Positions 10,042-18,800 of a stretch of 64,000 nt of DNA are shown piece after piece; position 1 is the first letter of the stretch, and each line of letters opens with the position of its first letter. The DNA lies in contig CAKZYA010000050.1 in NCBI GenBank assembly GCA_937883755.1, positions 1 through 64,000 on the forward strand, given 5' to 3'. Position numbers and translations under genes: made by a program. The notes beneath the pieces were generated by a model that made no database searches, was not told the origin of the DNA, and was given only the letters and a program-made list of their open reading frames with translations. This DNA comes from an uncultured Flammeovirgaceae bacterium (GTDB taxonomy: Bacteria > Bacteroidota > Bacteroidia > Cytophagales > Cyclobacteriaceae).

Positions 10042-10378
10042 CTTCTAAGCGGTAATAAACAGGTAAGCCTCTTTCTTGGGCAATACGAACATCTTCATCA
10101 GCTCCAGTAGATTTGCCTTCCAGGCGAAGTACTGCATCACATTTTTCAAGAATTCGGTGGGCTACAGGGTATTGAATTTCTTCCCAAGCTTCGTCGCCAG
10201 GTCGTTCTGAGCCAGCTAGCTTCAATAATGGTAAAGCTATCCACTCACCAATCATCGGGACATGCCCTAAACGAAAAAGCGGCAGGGCTACGGACTCTAG
10301 TTTTTCTAAGTTCTTTTGTATCAACTTGGGGTCGTCGTTGGTTCCACTTCGGTACGGACCGGCGATTAGAATTAGCAT
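10022..10378 (-). CDS. DUF4406 / nucleoside 2-deoxyribosyltransferase-like protein
   Basis: Small cytoplasmic protein of 118 residues beginning [13 protein letters not shown], which resembles the nucleotide-binding start of nucleoside 2-deoxyribosyltransferase-like folds. It also has GEWIALPLL and a C-terminal [18 protein letters not shown] segment typical of DUF4406-type proteins. An alternative ATG at 10420 would add 14 residues (MIHGVLYGKENLII) before this conserved start and is less likely. It overlaps the nudK gene, suggesting a two-gene nucleotide or nucleotide-sugar clean-up unit. The enzymatic activity is not established from sequence. Confidence 0.7.
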   Translation of the reverse strand: MLILIAGPYRSGTNDDPKLIQKNLEKLESVALPLFRLGHVPMIGEWIALPLLKLAGSERPGDEAWEEIQYPVAHRILEKCDAVLRLEGKSTGADEDVRIAQERGLPVYYRLEDVPHAK

Positions 10379-10455
10379 AATAATCAGGTTTTCTTTGCCG
10401 TAAAGAACGCCATGAATCAATCAGTAAAAAATAAGGTATCTTAAGAAATTATCTC

Positions 10456-11031
10456 TCAATTTAGGTTTTTACGGATGCTGCTCAAGAATTCGGGTGTGAT
10501 GCCCAGGTAAGAGGCAATCTGCTTTTGGGTTACTTGCTGGGCGATGAGTGGATATTTTTGTAAAAAATTACGATACCGTTCCTCGGCTGATTGCGATAAA
10601 TTCTGAATAATTCGTAGTTGCTCGCGGGTATAAGCATTCTGCATTAGTATTCTGAAAAACCGTTCAAATTTTGGAACCTCAGCCAAGAGCTGGTCAAAGT
10701 GCTCTTTACTTAACTGGCAAATGTAGCTTTCTTCAATAGCCTCAATGTACGTCATGGCAGGAAGGCAATTGAGGAAACAGTACATGTCAGTCACCCACCA
10801 ATCAGCAATAGCAAACATAATGGTTGACTCTTTACCATATTTTCCCAGATAATACGCTCGCAACGCTCCAGAATGAACGTAGCTTAGTGTGGTACAAACG
10901 TCTTCTTCTTTTAACAAGCTGGCACCTTTTTCTACTTCTCGGTACTTTAAAAGGGAAGTGAAATAATGCACTTCATCTTGATCTAGCGTAATATGTTTTG
11001 CCACATTGGCAAGAATCAAATCATTCTTCAT
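10456..11031 (-). CDS. Crp/Fnr-family transcriptional regulator
   Basis: Protein of 191 residues with an N-terminal cyclic-nucleotide-binding-like beta-barrel (about 10-115) and a C-terminal helix-turn-helix (about 165-190, TQKQIASYLGITPEFLSSIRK), the usual arrangement in Bacteroidota Crp-like regulators. The effector is unknown: I see no clear cAMP-binding RxS motif and no Fe-S cysteine cluster. It is divergent from the PLP decarboxylase gene with only 60 bases between the two starts, so it may regulate that gene. The ATG at 11031 gives the normal family length. Confidence 0.82.
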   Translation of the reverse strand: MKNDLILANVAKHITLDQDEVHYFTSLLKYREVEKGASLLKEEDVCTTLSYVHSGALRAYYLGKYGKESTIMFAIADWWVTDMYCFLNCLPAMTYIEAIEESYICQLSKEHFDQLLAEVPKFERFFRILMQNAYTREQLRIIQNLSQSAEERYRNFLQKYPLIAQQVTQKQIASYLGITPEFLSSIRKNLN

Positions 11032-11091
11032 GTACTCTTTTCGGAAAATGTTTTACTAACTTTCTAGCCAATTCTCAGTAAAAATAGCGGT

Positions 11092-12537
11092 ATGAATAAC
11101 GATATACTACACCAAGCCTACGATCCGGAGCAGTTTCGCCAGCAGGGGCATCGGTTGGTTGACCGTCTGGCCGATTATCTCGCTCAAATGCAGCACGGTT
11201 CGGCTTTGGCAGTATTACCCTGGCAATCGCCGGAGGATAAACTGTATGCTTGGCAGACAGACTTTGACAATTCTCCCCAGGGAAATATCAATCAATTCTT
11301 TGACCGGGTGCTGATGGAATCCATCCATATTCATCATCCACGCTACGTAGGTCACCAAGTAGCTGCTCCAGCTCCGGCTGCTGCTCTGGCCGGACTACTT
11401 TCCGCTTTCCTAAATAATGGTATGGCGGTATACGAAATGGGACCCGTTTCATCGGCTATTGAACGATTGGTAATGAAGCAGATTGCAGGTAAAATAGGTT
11501 ACGACAGTTCGGGTGGAGGAATTATGACTTCGGGCGGTACACTAGCCAATCTGACCGCTTTGCTAGCTGCTCGTCAGGCCAAAACGAGCCGAAAAGCTTG
11601 GCAAGAAGGTACTCAGGAGCAATTAGCCCTGATGGTTTCCGAAGAGGCTCACTACTGCGTAGACCGGGCGGTGAAAATGATGGGCTGGGGCGAAGCAGGA
11701 ATCATCCGTATTCCAGTAAATGACCACTACCAAATACGTACTGACCAGCTTGAACCCCATTTTCAGCAAGCTCAAAAAGGAGGAAAAAAGGTGATTGCCG
11801 TAGTAGCTTCAGCTTGCTCAACTTCTACGGGTTCTTATGATGATCTGGAAGCAATTACCCACTTTTGCCAACAGCATGATCTATGGTTGCACGTAGACGG
11901 TGCCCACGGCGCAGCGGCAGTATTTTCGGAGAAATATCGTTCTCGAGTCGCTGGCTTATCCCAAGCTGATTCTATTACGCTGGATTTTCATAAAATGCTG
12001 ATGACCCCGGCACTCACTACCGGATTGTTATTCAAGAACGAAAGTCTCTCGTTTGATACATTTTCTCAGCGAGCTTCTTATCTGCTCAATGAAGATGAAG
12101 AAGACTGGTCGAACTCTGGAAAGCGAACGGTAGAGTGCACCAAGCGGATGATGAGTGTGCAGGTGTATACCTTGCTGCGAACCTACGGCTGGGAACTTTG
12201 GGACGAAAATGTAACCTGCTTGTACGATTTAGCTAGCAAATTTGCTAAGATGATCCAACAACGCTCAGAGCTAGAACTGGCTATTGAGCCCCAAGCAAAT
12301 ATTGTTTGTTTTCGTTACATCCCTGCAAATACTTCTGCCGCTCAGCTTAGCGATTTGAACGCCCAAATTCGCCAACAAATTCTGGAAGAAGGGAAGTTTT
12401 ATATTGTACAAACCCAGCTTAAAGGAGAAGTTTTTCTACGGGTGACCCTGATGAACCCCTTCACTACCGAAGCCATGCTGAATGAGCTGTTGGATAATGT
12501 TATCCAGAGAGGGGAAGATCTACAAAGAGCAATCTAA
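11092..12537 (+). CDS. Group II PLP-dependent amino acid decarboxylase
   Basis: Cytoplasmic pyridoxal-phosphate decarboxylase of 481 residues. Visible active-site features are the stacking His187 in EEAHYCVDR, the PLP-binding Asp269 in LHVDGAHG and the Schiff-base Lys301 in TLDFHKML. The N-terminal HHPRYVGHQVAAP segment (about 81-93) is typical of this family, which includes glutamate, aspartate, aromatic amino acid and 2,4-diaminobutyrate decarboxylases. The substrate cannot be settled from sequence. It reads divergently from the Crp/Fnr regulator, and a secreted glycosidase-like gene follows in the same direction. Confidence 0.88.
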   Translation: MNNDILHQAYDPEQFRQQGHRLVDRLADYLAQMQHGSALAVLPWQSPEDKLYAWQTDFDNSPQGNINQFFDRVLMESIHIHHPRYVGHQVAAPAPAAALAGLLSAFLNNGMAVYEMGPVSSAIERLVMKQIAGKIGYDSSGGGIMTSGGTLANLTALLAARQAKTSRKAWQEGTQEQLALMVSEEAHYCVDRAVKMMGWGEAGIIRIPVNDHYQIRTDQLEPHFQQAQKGGKKVIAVVASACSTSTGSYDDLEAITHFCQQHDLWLHVDGAHGAAAVFSEKYRSRVAGLSQADSITLDFHKMLMTPALTTGLLFKNESLSFDTFSQRASYLLNEDEEDWSNSGKRTVECTKRMMSVQVYTLLRTYGWELWDENVTCLYDLASKFAKMIQQRSELELAIEPQANIVCFRYIPANTSAAQLSDLNAQIRQQILEEGKFYIVQTQLKGEVFLRVTLMNPFTTEAMLNELLDNVIQRGEDLQRAI

Positions 12538-12587
12538 TGAATGGGAAAGAGTTATTTTAATTGTATAGCAACAAACTAGACCTAGCC

Positions 12588-14246
12588 TTGAAACATCGAT
12601 CAATAATATTTCTACTGGCTGCACTTACGATCACTAATCTTGCTGGACTAAGCCAGTCGTTGCCACCTGCCCTACAACTGCAAGTAGATGCTTGTGATAC
12701 GCTACGTTTGCCCCAGTCGGAGTCGTATATCTGGACATCGGGTAATCAGGATATTGCAATGGTTTACGAGAACGGGGTGGTTTGTGGCGTGAATCCGGGA
12801 ACGACTTATATCGCAGCAGTTTCTACTGGTGCAAATGAACGTTATCAAACGGAAATCACTGTCGTTGGTGATAATAGCATCAATCAACCTTTAGCATCAG
12901 GCAGTCAGATAACTTCTATTTGCCCTCAGTCAGAATCGGTACTACAAAAAACGGTAAAAGATCATCAGTCAACAGATTCTAAATTATCCGTAGCCGACAA
13001 CCAGAGAATGCTCATTTTGGCTGATGGCTCGCCGTTTTTGTTTCTCTCCCAAACTTTGTGGGGCATGGCCCGAAGATTGAACCGAGAGGAAATTATTGAA
13101 GTATTGGATATTTGTAAGGCGCAAGGATTCACAGCTATTCAGTTGATTGCTCATTCCCACTACATGGGAGCTAATGTTTATGGCGATGTTCCGTTTGATG
13201 CGGAAAATTTCTTATGCCCTAGTGTTACATTAGGGAGTAACCCTGATGATCTGGAAGAATACGACTGGTGGGATCATGTGGAATTTATAATCCAAGAATG
13301 TATAAAACGGGATTTAACCGTCTGTTTACTACCCACCTGGCGCGAACAATGGAACCAGAAGAACAATCTGAATCAGCAAAATATTTTGGCCTACGGGAAA
13401 TTCATCGGCACTCGTTTTCGGCATTTTAATCGGGATATTATCTGGGTAATGGGTGGAGATGCTGCCCCCGATACCAAAGAAAAATTGGATATTCATCGCT
13501 CTTTGGCCAAGGGTGTAGCTATTGGGGTTAACGGTCAGGAAGAATACGATAACTTGATGATGACGTACCATACGCATGGGCCTACAATCACGAATGATTA
13601 CATTCCCGAATCAGAACCTTTCATGGATTTTAATACCATTCAGTCGGGGCATAATGTGAATAATCTGGCAGGAATGATGAGTGAAAGTTATGCATCGCAA
13701 AATAAACCTACCGTAGATTTTGAGCCTCTTTACGATAAAAACGGGGAACTTCGAAACGAAACCCGCACTACAATTTATTGGGGTGTTTTTGAAGGCGGAT
13801 TCGGAACGTCCTACGGGAATTGGAATATTTGGCACTGCGGAGCGAGAAACGATATTGCCCAGTTACAAATACCAGAATCTTTTGAGCAGAGTTTTGGTAC
13901 CGAAATTCAGCACTTAGGCGTACTGTTAACTAGCCACTCGATGAAGCTGAGAATGCCTAATCAGAATGTTCTGGTGAATAATTCTACGGAAGGTTTAGAT
14001 CGTATTGTAGCTAACTCGGCTACTGATAGTAGTTATGTATTAGTCTATAATCCCAATGGGATGGCTTTTGATGTAAATTTGGATTACGTAAAAAGTAGCT
14101 CTATTCGCTTTCATTGGTTCAATCCCCGTACTGGAGAAATTGATAAGCGAGGAGAGTTTATGAGAAAGAAAGCAACGCACACGTTTGTTCCACCTTCCCA
14201 AGGCGACACCTTTACTGGCCACGATTGGATTCTAATTTTAGACTAA
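12588..14246 (+). CDS. Secreted DUF4038 glycoside hydrolase-like protein with Ig-like domain
   Basis: Predicted secreted protein. I chose the TTG at 12588 because it places a clean signal peptide (MKHRSIIFLLAALT) at the N-terminus; a TTG nine codons upstream (12561) is also possible and there is no ATG. After the signal come a short Big_2-like Ig domain (about 25-90), a TIM-barrel-like DUF4038 domain (about 130-450) with ADGSPFLFLSQTLWG, DIIWVMGGDAAPD and KPTVDFEPLYD, and a C-terminal beta-domain (about 455-550) ending in a HDWILIL motif. The family includes apiosidase-like enzymes; the acidic residues in MGGD and DFEP are candidate catalytic residues. The sugar target is unknown. Confidence 0.75.
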   Translation: MKHRSIIFLLAALTITNLAGLSQSLPPALQLQVDACDTLRLPQSESYIWTSGNQDIAMVYENGVVCGVNPGTTYIAAVSTGANERYQTEITVVGDNSINQPLASGSQITSICPQSESVLQKTVKDHQSTDSKLSVADNQRMLILADGSPFLFLSQTLWGMARRLNREEIIEVLDICKAQGFTAIQLIAHSHYMGANVYGDVPFDAENFLCPSVTLGSNPDDLEEYDWWDHVEFIIQECIKRDLTVCLLPTWREQWNQKNNLNQQNILAYGKFIGTRFRHFNRDIIWVMGGDAAPDTKEKLDIHRSLAKGVAIGVNGQEEYDNLMMTYHTHGPTITNDYIPESEPFMDFNTIQSGHNVNNLAGMMSESYASQNKPTVDFEPLYDKNGELRNETRTTIYWGVFEGGFGTSYGNWNIWHCGARNDIAQLQIPESFEQSFGTEIQHLGVLLTSHSMKLRMPNQNVLVNNSTEGLDRIVANSATDSSYVLVYNPNGMAFDVNLDYVKSSSIRFHWFNPRTGEIDKRGEFMRKKATHTFVPPSQGDTFTGHDWILILD

Positions 14247-14264
14247 CGAATTTGATTAGTAAAA

Positions 14265-15299
14265 CTACTGGTTAGAAAGCAGTTCAATTTCTTCGGTAGT
14301 GAATTGCTGTTGTTGAAGATAATCAGCAAGAGCAGGTTCTAAAGCCACATTCTCTCCCTGGGCTAATGCTTCAATTGTACTGACATGTTGTTGAAGGGGG
14401 GTAAGTACTTGGGCAACAAAGTGACTGATTTTCTCGCTCAATACATTATCAGGTAATGATTTAGCTGGATTAGTAGCATAGAGTGTATGATATGTGTTCC
14501 CAGCCAGTTTGTAATAAACTCCGTAACTATCTAAGCTGTCTTTTTCCTGAAAGCTCGTGCTTGCACTGGCTTTTATAGGAGTAAGAATATCATTCATCAT
14601 CTGAGATGAGAAGTCACTGTAGCTGCTACTATTGGTGGGGTTCCGAGCCTGAAATGCAGCAAAGTGGCAGTTCTTAGCCTGTAATAGTTGAACGATTTCA
14701 GTAGGAGAAACTCGGGTAAGATCCTCTTGGGCGTGGTTACCTGCATCACCCACTAAGATTAGTAGATTTGTTTCGTTTGGAGTTAGGTGAGTAGACTCTA
14801 ATGCCCTCTTCAGGCCGTAGTACAGGGCTTCGGGCTCATCCTGGTCGTACTTAGTCTCGGTATCCAATGATCGAATCCAGGGAGCTGGTGCATCGCCCAC
14901 CATTTGGTTAGTCATATATAGCCAGGCCCCTTCGGCAGCATCGCGGTAGCAAGCAGCCTCAATTTCAACTTGGTACTGCTGCTCAATAGTACTTACTGAC
15001 TGGGCTACTGCCGGAAGGTGCTTTTCCATCCCTTGGGTAGCATCTACTAAAAAAGTAATATTCACCTTCTTCATTTGGGCTGCGAGCTGAGCCAGTCTTG
15101 GCTGTAAAGCAGCTACTTCGGATGGATCAGTAGGAACCTCTTCTTCAACTACAGTAGTAGGCTCAGGAGCTTTCCCGCCCTCTTTCGGGATCAGTGAATA
15201 AAAAAGAAAAGGAATGACGAGAAGAACAACTGATAAAGCCAGGAAGATTGTGAATTTGGCAATAGCAGCCTTTCGTTCGGCTTGGTTGATGGGTTCCAT
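14265..15299 (-). CDS. T6SSiii membrane protein: TssO-like anchor joined to a vWA-like domain
   Basis: Last gene of the T6SS operon, 344 residues. The N-terminus (MEPINQAERKAAIAKF then a TM at about 15-35) resembles the start of TssO, a subtype iii protein. A Pro/Glu-rich linker (38-60) leads to a periplasmic von Willebrand factor A-like domain (about 75-275) starting VNITFLVDATQGM; the metal site reads DxTxG rather than the classical DxSxS, so metal binding is uncertain. TssR of T6SSiii is described as having a vWA-like region, so this may combine parts of TssO and TssR. It could serve as the periplasmic part of the anchoring complex. The assignment rests on position and pattern only. Confidence 0.6.
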   Translation of the reverse strand: MEPINQAERKAAIAKFTIFLALSVVLLVIPFLFYSLIPKEGGKAPEPTTVVEEEVPTDPSEVAALQPRLAQLAAQMKKVNITFLVDATQGMEKHLPAVAQSVSTIEQQYQVEIEAACYRDAAEGAWLYMTNQMVGDAPAPWIRSLDTETKYDQDEPEALYYGLKRALESTHLTPNETNLLILVGDAGNHAQEDLTRVSPTEIVQLLQAKNCHFAAFQARNPTNSSSYSDFSSQMMNDILTPIKASASTSFQEKDSLDSYGVYYKLAGNTYHTLYATNPAKSLPDNVLSEKISHFVAQVLTPLQQHVSTIEALAQGENVALEPALADYLQQQQFTTEEIELLSNQ

Positions 15300-15308
15300 A
15301 GAGTTTAT

Positions 15309-15605
15309 TTACCCAATTAATACATTTGGCACACCTGGTCCTACGATGACGCCACCGTGGGCAGTTTGGTCGCCTACCCGAGCCGCCGGTTTTCCGCCGA
15401 TCATCACGGTAAACGAGCCCATTAAAATAACATCGGGAGCCGGGCTAACACAAGTAGCCTGATCGCCCACGCGAGCTGCCGGGCGATTACCAATGAGCAC
15501 GGTGGGGGCACCGGGCGGAAGAATAGGGCCACCCACATGGGGTTTAGGACCATCAGACATGGGACAAGTGTGCATATCGCCAACAACGGCAGCAGGTTTA
15601 CTCAT
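15309..15605 (-). CDS. PAAR-domain spike-tip protein
   Basis: PAAR protein of 98 residues that should cap the VgrG spike. It begins MSKPAAVVGDMHTCPM and contains the repeated cores RPAARVGDQATC and KPAARVGDQTAHGG, with His and Cys residues that bind zinc in the family. It ends in the conserved GVPNVLIG. I used the ATG at 15605, ten bases after the tssK stop; the longer reading from 15665 overlaps tssK and adds an unrelated N-terminus. No effector extension is fused to it. Confidence 0.9.
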   Translation of the reverse strand: MSKPAAVVGDMHTCPMSDGPKPHVGGPILPPGAPTVLIGNRPAARVGDQATCVSPAPDVILMGSFTVMIGGKPAARVGDQTAHGGVIVGPGVPNVLIG

Positions 15606-15615
15606 AGCGTAATAA

Positions 15616-16776
15616 TCAAATTTTCCAGAAACTTCCTTTCTTCTTAGTATCCACGGGTGGTGCACTTTCCCTCACAAACACATTATTTTTTGGGCGCTCT
15701 GGTTCTTTAGGCTTACCAATATAATCTAATTCACTCAGTTTGTCGAACAGCACTTCCATCAGCGAAGCAAATTTTACCGATAAGTCTAGTAGTGAATATA
15801 GCTCGAGATGATCATAATCAGATTCCAGTAGAGCATTTACTATATTTTCCAGATTACCCGGGCGCACTTCTGTCCATTCCTGAATATAGTTTAGCATCTC
15901 TTCCCGACCGTTATCGCTCATACAGTCCAGACATACTCGCACGGTGCGGGCAAATTTAGTAAAGAGCTCTAGCAGGTGAATGGGAGGAAGATGTAATAAG
16001 CGTAGTCGGGCAAAATCCAGATGGCTAGCAATAAAGTTCAGTACCTCCTGCGACAGTGTAAATAGGTTTGCCACTAATTGGGATTGTTCACTTTTGAGAC
16101 GCATCTTGACAATCACTTGCCGAGAGTGAGCCCCGGTTTTCACCATGCTACCCATCAGCTGATTATAAAAATCAGCAATGGCAGGGTGTGCCGTTACACG
16201 ACTACTGGGCGGAATAAATTTATCTGAGACTTTTACCTCATTACCAATCACTCGTACCTTCGCCAAGGTAAGATGATAAGCTCCCAAATCAGTCAAATTA
16301 ATTTGATGAGAAGGTACAATCTGAAGCTGATACTTAGGCTCAGTATACGGATGCCGAAGCGGCACTTCCTCTGGATTAGGAGCACCTACAGGCTGACGGG
16401 AAAAAGGGTTTACGGTTACGATTACATCGTAAAGCAACTGGTCATCATCCTGCACTTGATGCTCCGCTTTGATAGGAGCAGCATCTTCTGATCCTACTGT
16501 ACTATTTATCTCAATGCGAGCTCCGCCAGGGGTAATTGCCCGACAGCGAGTCAGGAGCATACTAAGTTTACGACTACTGGCCAAGTCAGCCGTAAGTTCC
16601 AGAGCATCTTGATTAGAAACACCATTGAGTAGTCCGTAATTATAAGGTGTAATTTGCAGGGCTGCCATGTCGCGCATAGCGTCTAGCATGGCATTTTCCT
16701 GCTGGATAAAATGGTCTTTGTTGACCTTCATTCCATCGCGCCAATTAACGGTATGGTAATTTATGTAGGGTTGCAT
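15616..16776 (-). CDS. tssK: T6SS baseplate protein TssK
   Basis: Baseplate component of 386 residues. The N-terminus (NYHTVNWRDGMKVNKDHFIQQENAMLD, here in part) matches the TssK shoulder domain, in which a conserved WxxGM and HFxxQE pattern is diagnostic. The middle is alpha-helical and the C-terminus is Lys/Pro-rich. In the family TssK links the TssE/F/G wedge to the membrane anchor. It follows tssN in the operon, separated by an intergenic stem-loop, and is followed closely by the PAAR gene. Confidence 0.85.
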   Translation of the reverse strand: MQPYINYHTVNWRDGMKVNKDHFIQQENAMLDAMRDMAALQITPYNYGLLNGVSNQDALELTADLASSRKLSMLLTRCRAITPGGARIEINSTVGSEDAAPIKAEHQVQDDDQLLYDVIVTVNPFSRQPVGAPNPEEVPLRHPYTEPKYQLQIVPSHQINLTDLGAYHLTLAKVRVIGNEVKVSDKFIPPSSRVTAHPAIADFYNQLMGSMVKTGAHSRQVIVKMRLKSEQSQLVANLFTLSQEVLNFIASHLDFARLRLLHLPPIHLLELFTKFARTVRVCLDCMSDNGREEMLNYIQEWTEVRPGNLENIVNALLESDYDHLELYSLLDLSVKFASLMEVLFDKLSELDYIGKPKEPERPKNNVFVRESAPPVDTKKKGSFWKI

Positions 16777-16826
16777 AAATGTAAAATGCTAGAATGAGTG
16801 AATGTTCAATTGCTAAAATAATGAAT

Positions 16827-16877
16827 AATGACCAATGATAAATGAGTAGTGATCTGCAATACTCATTATTGATCATT
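16827..16877 (-). repeat. Intergenic stem-loop abutting the tssN stop
   Basis: Imperfect inverted repeat: the arm AATGACCAATGATAAATGAG pairs with the arm ACTCATTATTGATCATT further along, with a short loop. The second arm runs into the tssN stop codon. A similar structure lies just after tssC, with related bases (TTGAT, CATT, ACTCATTA). It may be an mRNA-stability or processing element, or a short dispersed repeat. The pairing is seen by eye; the function is inferred. Confidence 0.45.
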
Positions 16878-17688
16878 TTCTAATCCTTACCGCATTGACC
16901 AAATCATTAGGCCGTAACTCATTTTCAGTGACAGATACATTGGGGTCAACTATTTTTCGGGGTTGCCACCACTTACCGGTGTCGCAATAAAACATCCAGG
17001 AAAAAGGCGGACGGTACGATTGAATCGGACTGTCGGCATTATGCAAATTATATTCTTCCAGAAACGAGTGAAATAAATCACCCAAATGAATATCCGTAGG
17101 GGCTACTACCGAAAATGTGCTGGTATCGGGCTGGTCGATCTCTTTCTCGAAAGTAAACTGTAAAGGAATTGTACTATCGAATTTGAGCGTTGGTATTTCT
17201 TTCTCAGTAGGAAAAAACCACTTATAGTAGTAAGGTGGCGGAATAGTTTGCCACAGTAGAAAGCTCTTATGTGATAGAAACGGAATGAGAAAAAGCGCGG
17301 CAGCTCCGGCTAAAAATGACACTGATTCTACCTCAGTCAATGTTGAATACAGAAAACATAATAGTGCGCTTCCCAATGCGTAGATGAGCAGAGTTAGTGC
17401 CAATTCGGTTAAAAACAATTCTTTTTGCACCCAGACAAACCGCTTGTGAAGCAGCCAGGTGTGGATGATACCTGCCACTAAGCTCAGTCCTAACACTAGC
17501 CAGAATGCCAGAGCAGGCGCAAGTTTGGCAAAAATTACCAAGCCAGCACAAAGCAGAAAAAAGCCAATAAAAGCCGAGGCATACATCAATACTTTTCCCA
17601 ATGCAAGGTTAGGGCGGGCGCGACTGCTTAGAAAAAACAATGCCCCCGAAATAAGGGCTAGTACAGCGAGTACAATAACGGTCGTCAT
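16873..17688 (-). CDS. tssN: T6SSiii protein TssN
   Basis: Membrane protein of 271 residues with four to five hydrophobic segments in the first 165 residues (for example TTVIVLAVLALISGALFFL) followed by a soluble domain (about 165-271) rich in aromatic residues (PPYYYKWFFP, SWMFYCDTGKWWQPRK). This layout matches TssN, a protein specific to Bacteroidota subtype iii T6SS, thought to be part of the substitute membrane anchor in place of TssJLM. It starts three bases after the tssG stop, so the two are probably translationally coupled. Confidence 0.78.
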   Translation of the reverse strand: MTTVIVLAVLALISGALFFLSSRARPNLALGKVLMYASAFIGFFLLCAGLVIFAKLAPALAFWLVLGLSLVAGIIHTWLLHKRFVWVQKELFLTELALTLLIYALGSALLCFLYSTLTEVESVSFLAGAAALFLIPFLSHKSFLLWQTIPPPYYYKWFFPTEKEIPTLKFDSTIPLQFTFEKEIDQPDTSTFSVVAPTDIHLGDLFHSFLEEYNLHNADSPIQSYRPPFSWMFYCDTGKWWQPRKIVDPNVSVTENELRPNDLVNAVRIRK

Positions 17689-17691
17689 AAG

Positions 17692-18657
17692 TTATAAATG
17701 CGTAGTGTATCCCAGGTATCCTTCACCTGGCAGTTCTCCTTTTAGTAGAAAACCCGTTTCTTCTTCAGGAAGAATCTTAATTTTTATCGAAATATCAGCT
17801 TGGCAGGGAAGAAAGTATGCACAAAGGCGTAATAGTATCTTTCGTTCCTTTCCGCCCGGAAGATAGCCTGCAATATACTTCTTTTCAATGGCACCTACAA
17901 TAAGCTGGTAATGAGGGTGATAATCCTCAATGTAGTTCCCAAGTACACTATCTCGGCCTAGTTCAAACTCACCCAGACTGGGTAAAGCTACTTCGTTAGC
18001 CTCCCAGGTAGTTACTTGATTGGCGAGTACTTTAATTGGGACTTCCATCACCAAGCTCAGTAAGTTAGAGACGGCTTCATGATTCCCCACTACCTGATGC
18101 AGTAGCGGAATAATATGGAGCATCATCACAGTTTGGTAGGTGCTCAGCTCCTTAGGTAGGTTCCAGAGATCGATCAGGGAATCGTACTGCTGACGATCAA
18201 GTGAAGAAAGCATCAGTTGACTCTCTTGCCACTCGGCCAGTAGTTGTAAGCGATAAAATTCTTGTTCCAGGGGAAGAAAGAACTGTCGGGCAGCTTTTTC
18301 CTCCTGTCGGTGTAGCTTTAGCTCTTCAACCGCCGTTTCCGTATCAATCTGAGCATCCTTCCGTAATGTCTGGTGAAACAAACCTTCGGGAAGGGTATCG
18401 TATAAACCTTCCCGGTTTACATCAACAAAATAGTAGGGTGTTCCTGCTTTCCTCTCTCGTTTCTCAATAGTGGCAAAATCATGAGAATATGGTCGCTCGA
18501 ATGTACTCGCGGAACGCACGAATATATCTTCTAAGCTTACCATTTGGTGGCGGACTGCGTTGGCAAGTAAAGCTTCTGATTTTAGATCAACACTCCCGCT
18601 TCTTAATGTAGTCACTAGTTGTTGCGCTAAATCCTGAAGTTCATCTTGCTCGTGCAT
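17692..18657 (-). CDS. tssG: T6SS baseplate protein TssG
   Basis: Protein of 321 residues placed between tssF and tssN, as expected for the TssG wedge protein. I see a charged helical N-terminal half and a C-terminal beta-rich half with the GEFELGRDSVLGNYI segment (about 225-240), typical of TssG where a LGxxxxLG-type motif precedes the domain contacting TssF. Sequence similarity is weak by eye; the call leans on gene order (tssE-F-G) and length. It starts at the ATG at 18657. Confidence 0.72.
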   Translation of the reverse strand: MHEQDELQDLAQQLVTTLRSGSVDLKSEALLANAVRHQMVSLEDIFVRSASTFERPYSHDFATIEKRERKAGTPYYFVDVNREGLYDTLPEGLFHQTLRKDAQIDTETAVEELKLHRQEEKAARQFFLPLEQEFYRLQLLAEWQESQLMLSSLDRQQYDSLIDLWNLPKELSTYQTVMMLHIIPLLHQVVGNHEAVSNLLSLVMEVPIKVLANQVTTWEANEVALPSLGEFELGRDSVLGNYIEDYHPHYQLIVGAIEKKYIAGYLPGGKERKILLRLCAYFLPCQADISIKIKILPEEETGFLLKGELPGEGYLGYTTHL

Positions 18658-18800
18658 GGTTGTTTTTGTCGTTAGTTTTGAGGGGTTGGGAGTTGGGCGA
18701 CCGCCGTGCAGTTTTAGGAGTTAGAAGCCATACTGTAACTGAATTCCATTTACCTTCTACCGTTCGCCTTTTACCACCACTCATTATCAATTTTTCCTTG
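18658..18800. repeat. tssF-tssG intergenic gap with a half copy of the stem-loop arm
   Basis: A 143-base gap inside the operon. Close to the tssF stop it contains ACTCATTATCAATTTTT (18779-18795), resembling one arm of the two stem-loops after tssN and tssC, but I find no matching second arm. It also contains runs such as TTACCTTCTACCG and CCTTTTACCACC, whose complement resembles the GGTAAAAGGTAAG found near 42830. These may be remnants of small dispersed intergenic repeats. Confidence 0.3.

Noticed and set aside
15606-15665. Upstream extension of the PAAR gene
   Set aside because: It lies inside tssK and adds an N-terminus unlike any PAAR protein; the ATG at 15605 starts the conserved MSKPAAVVG.
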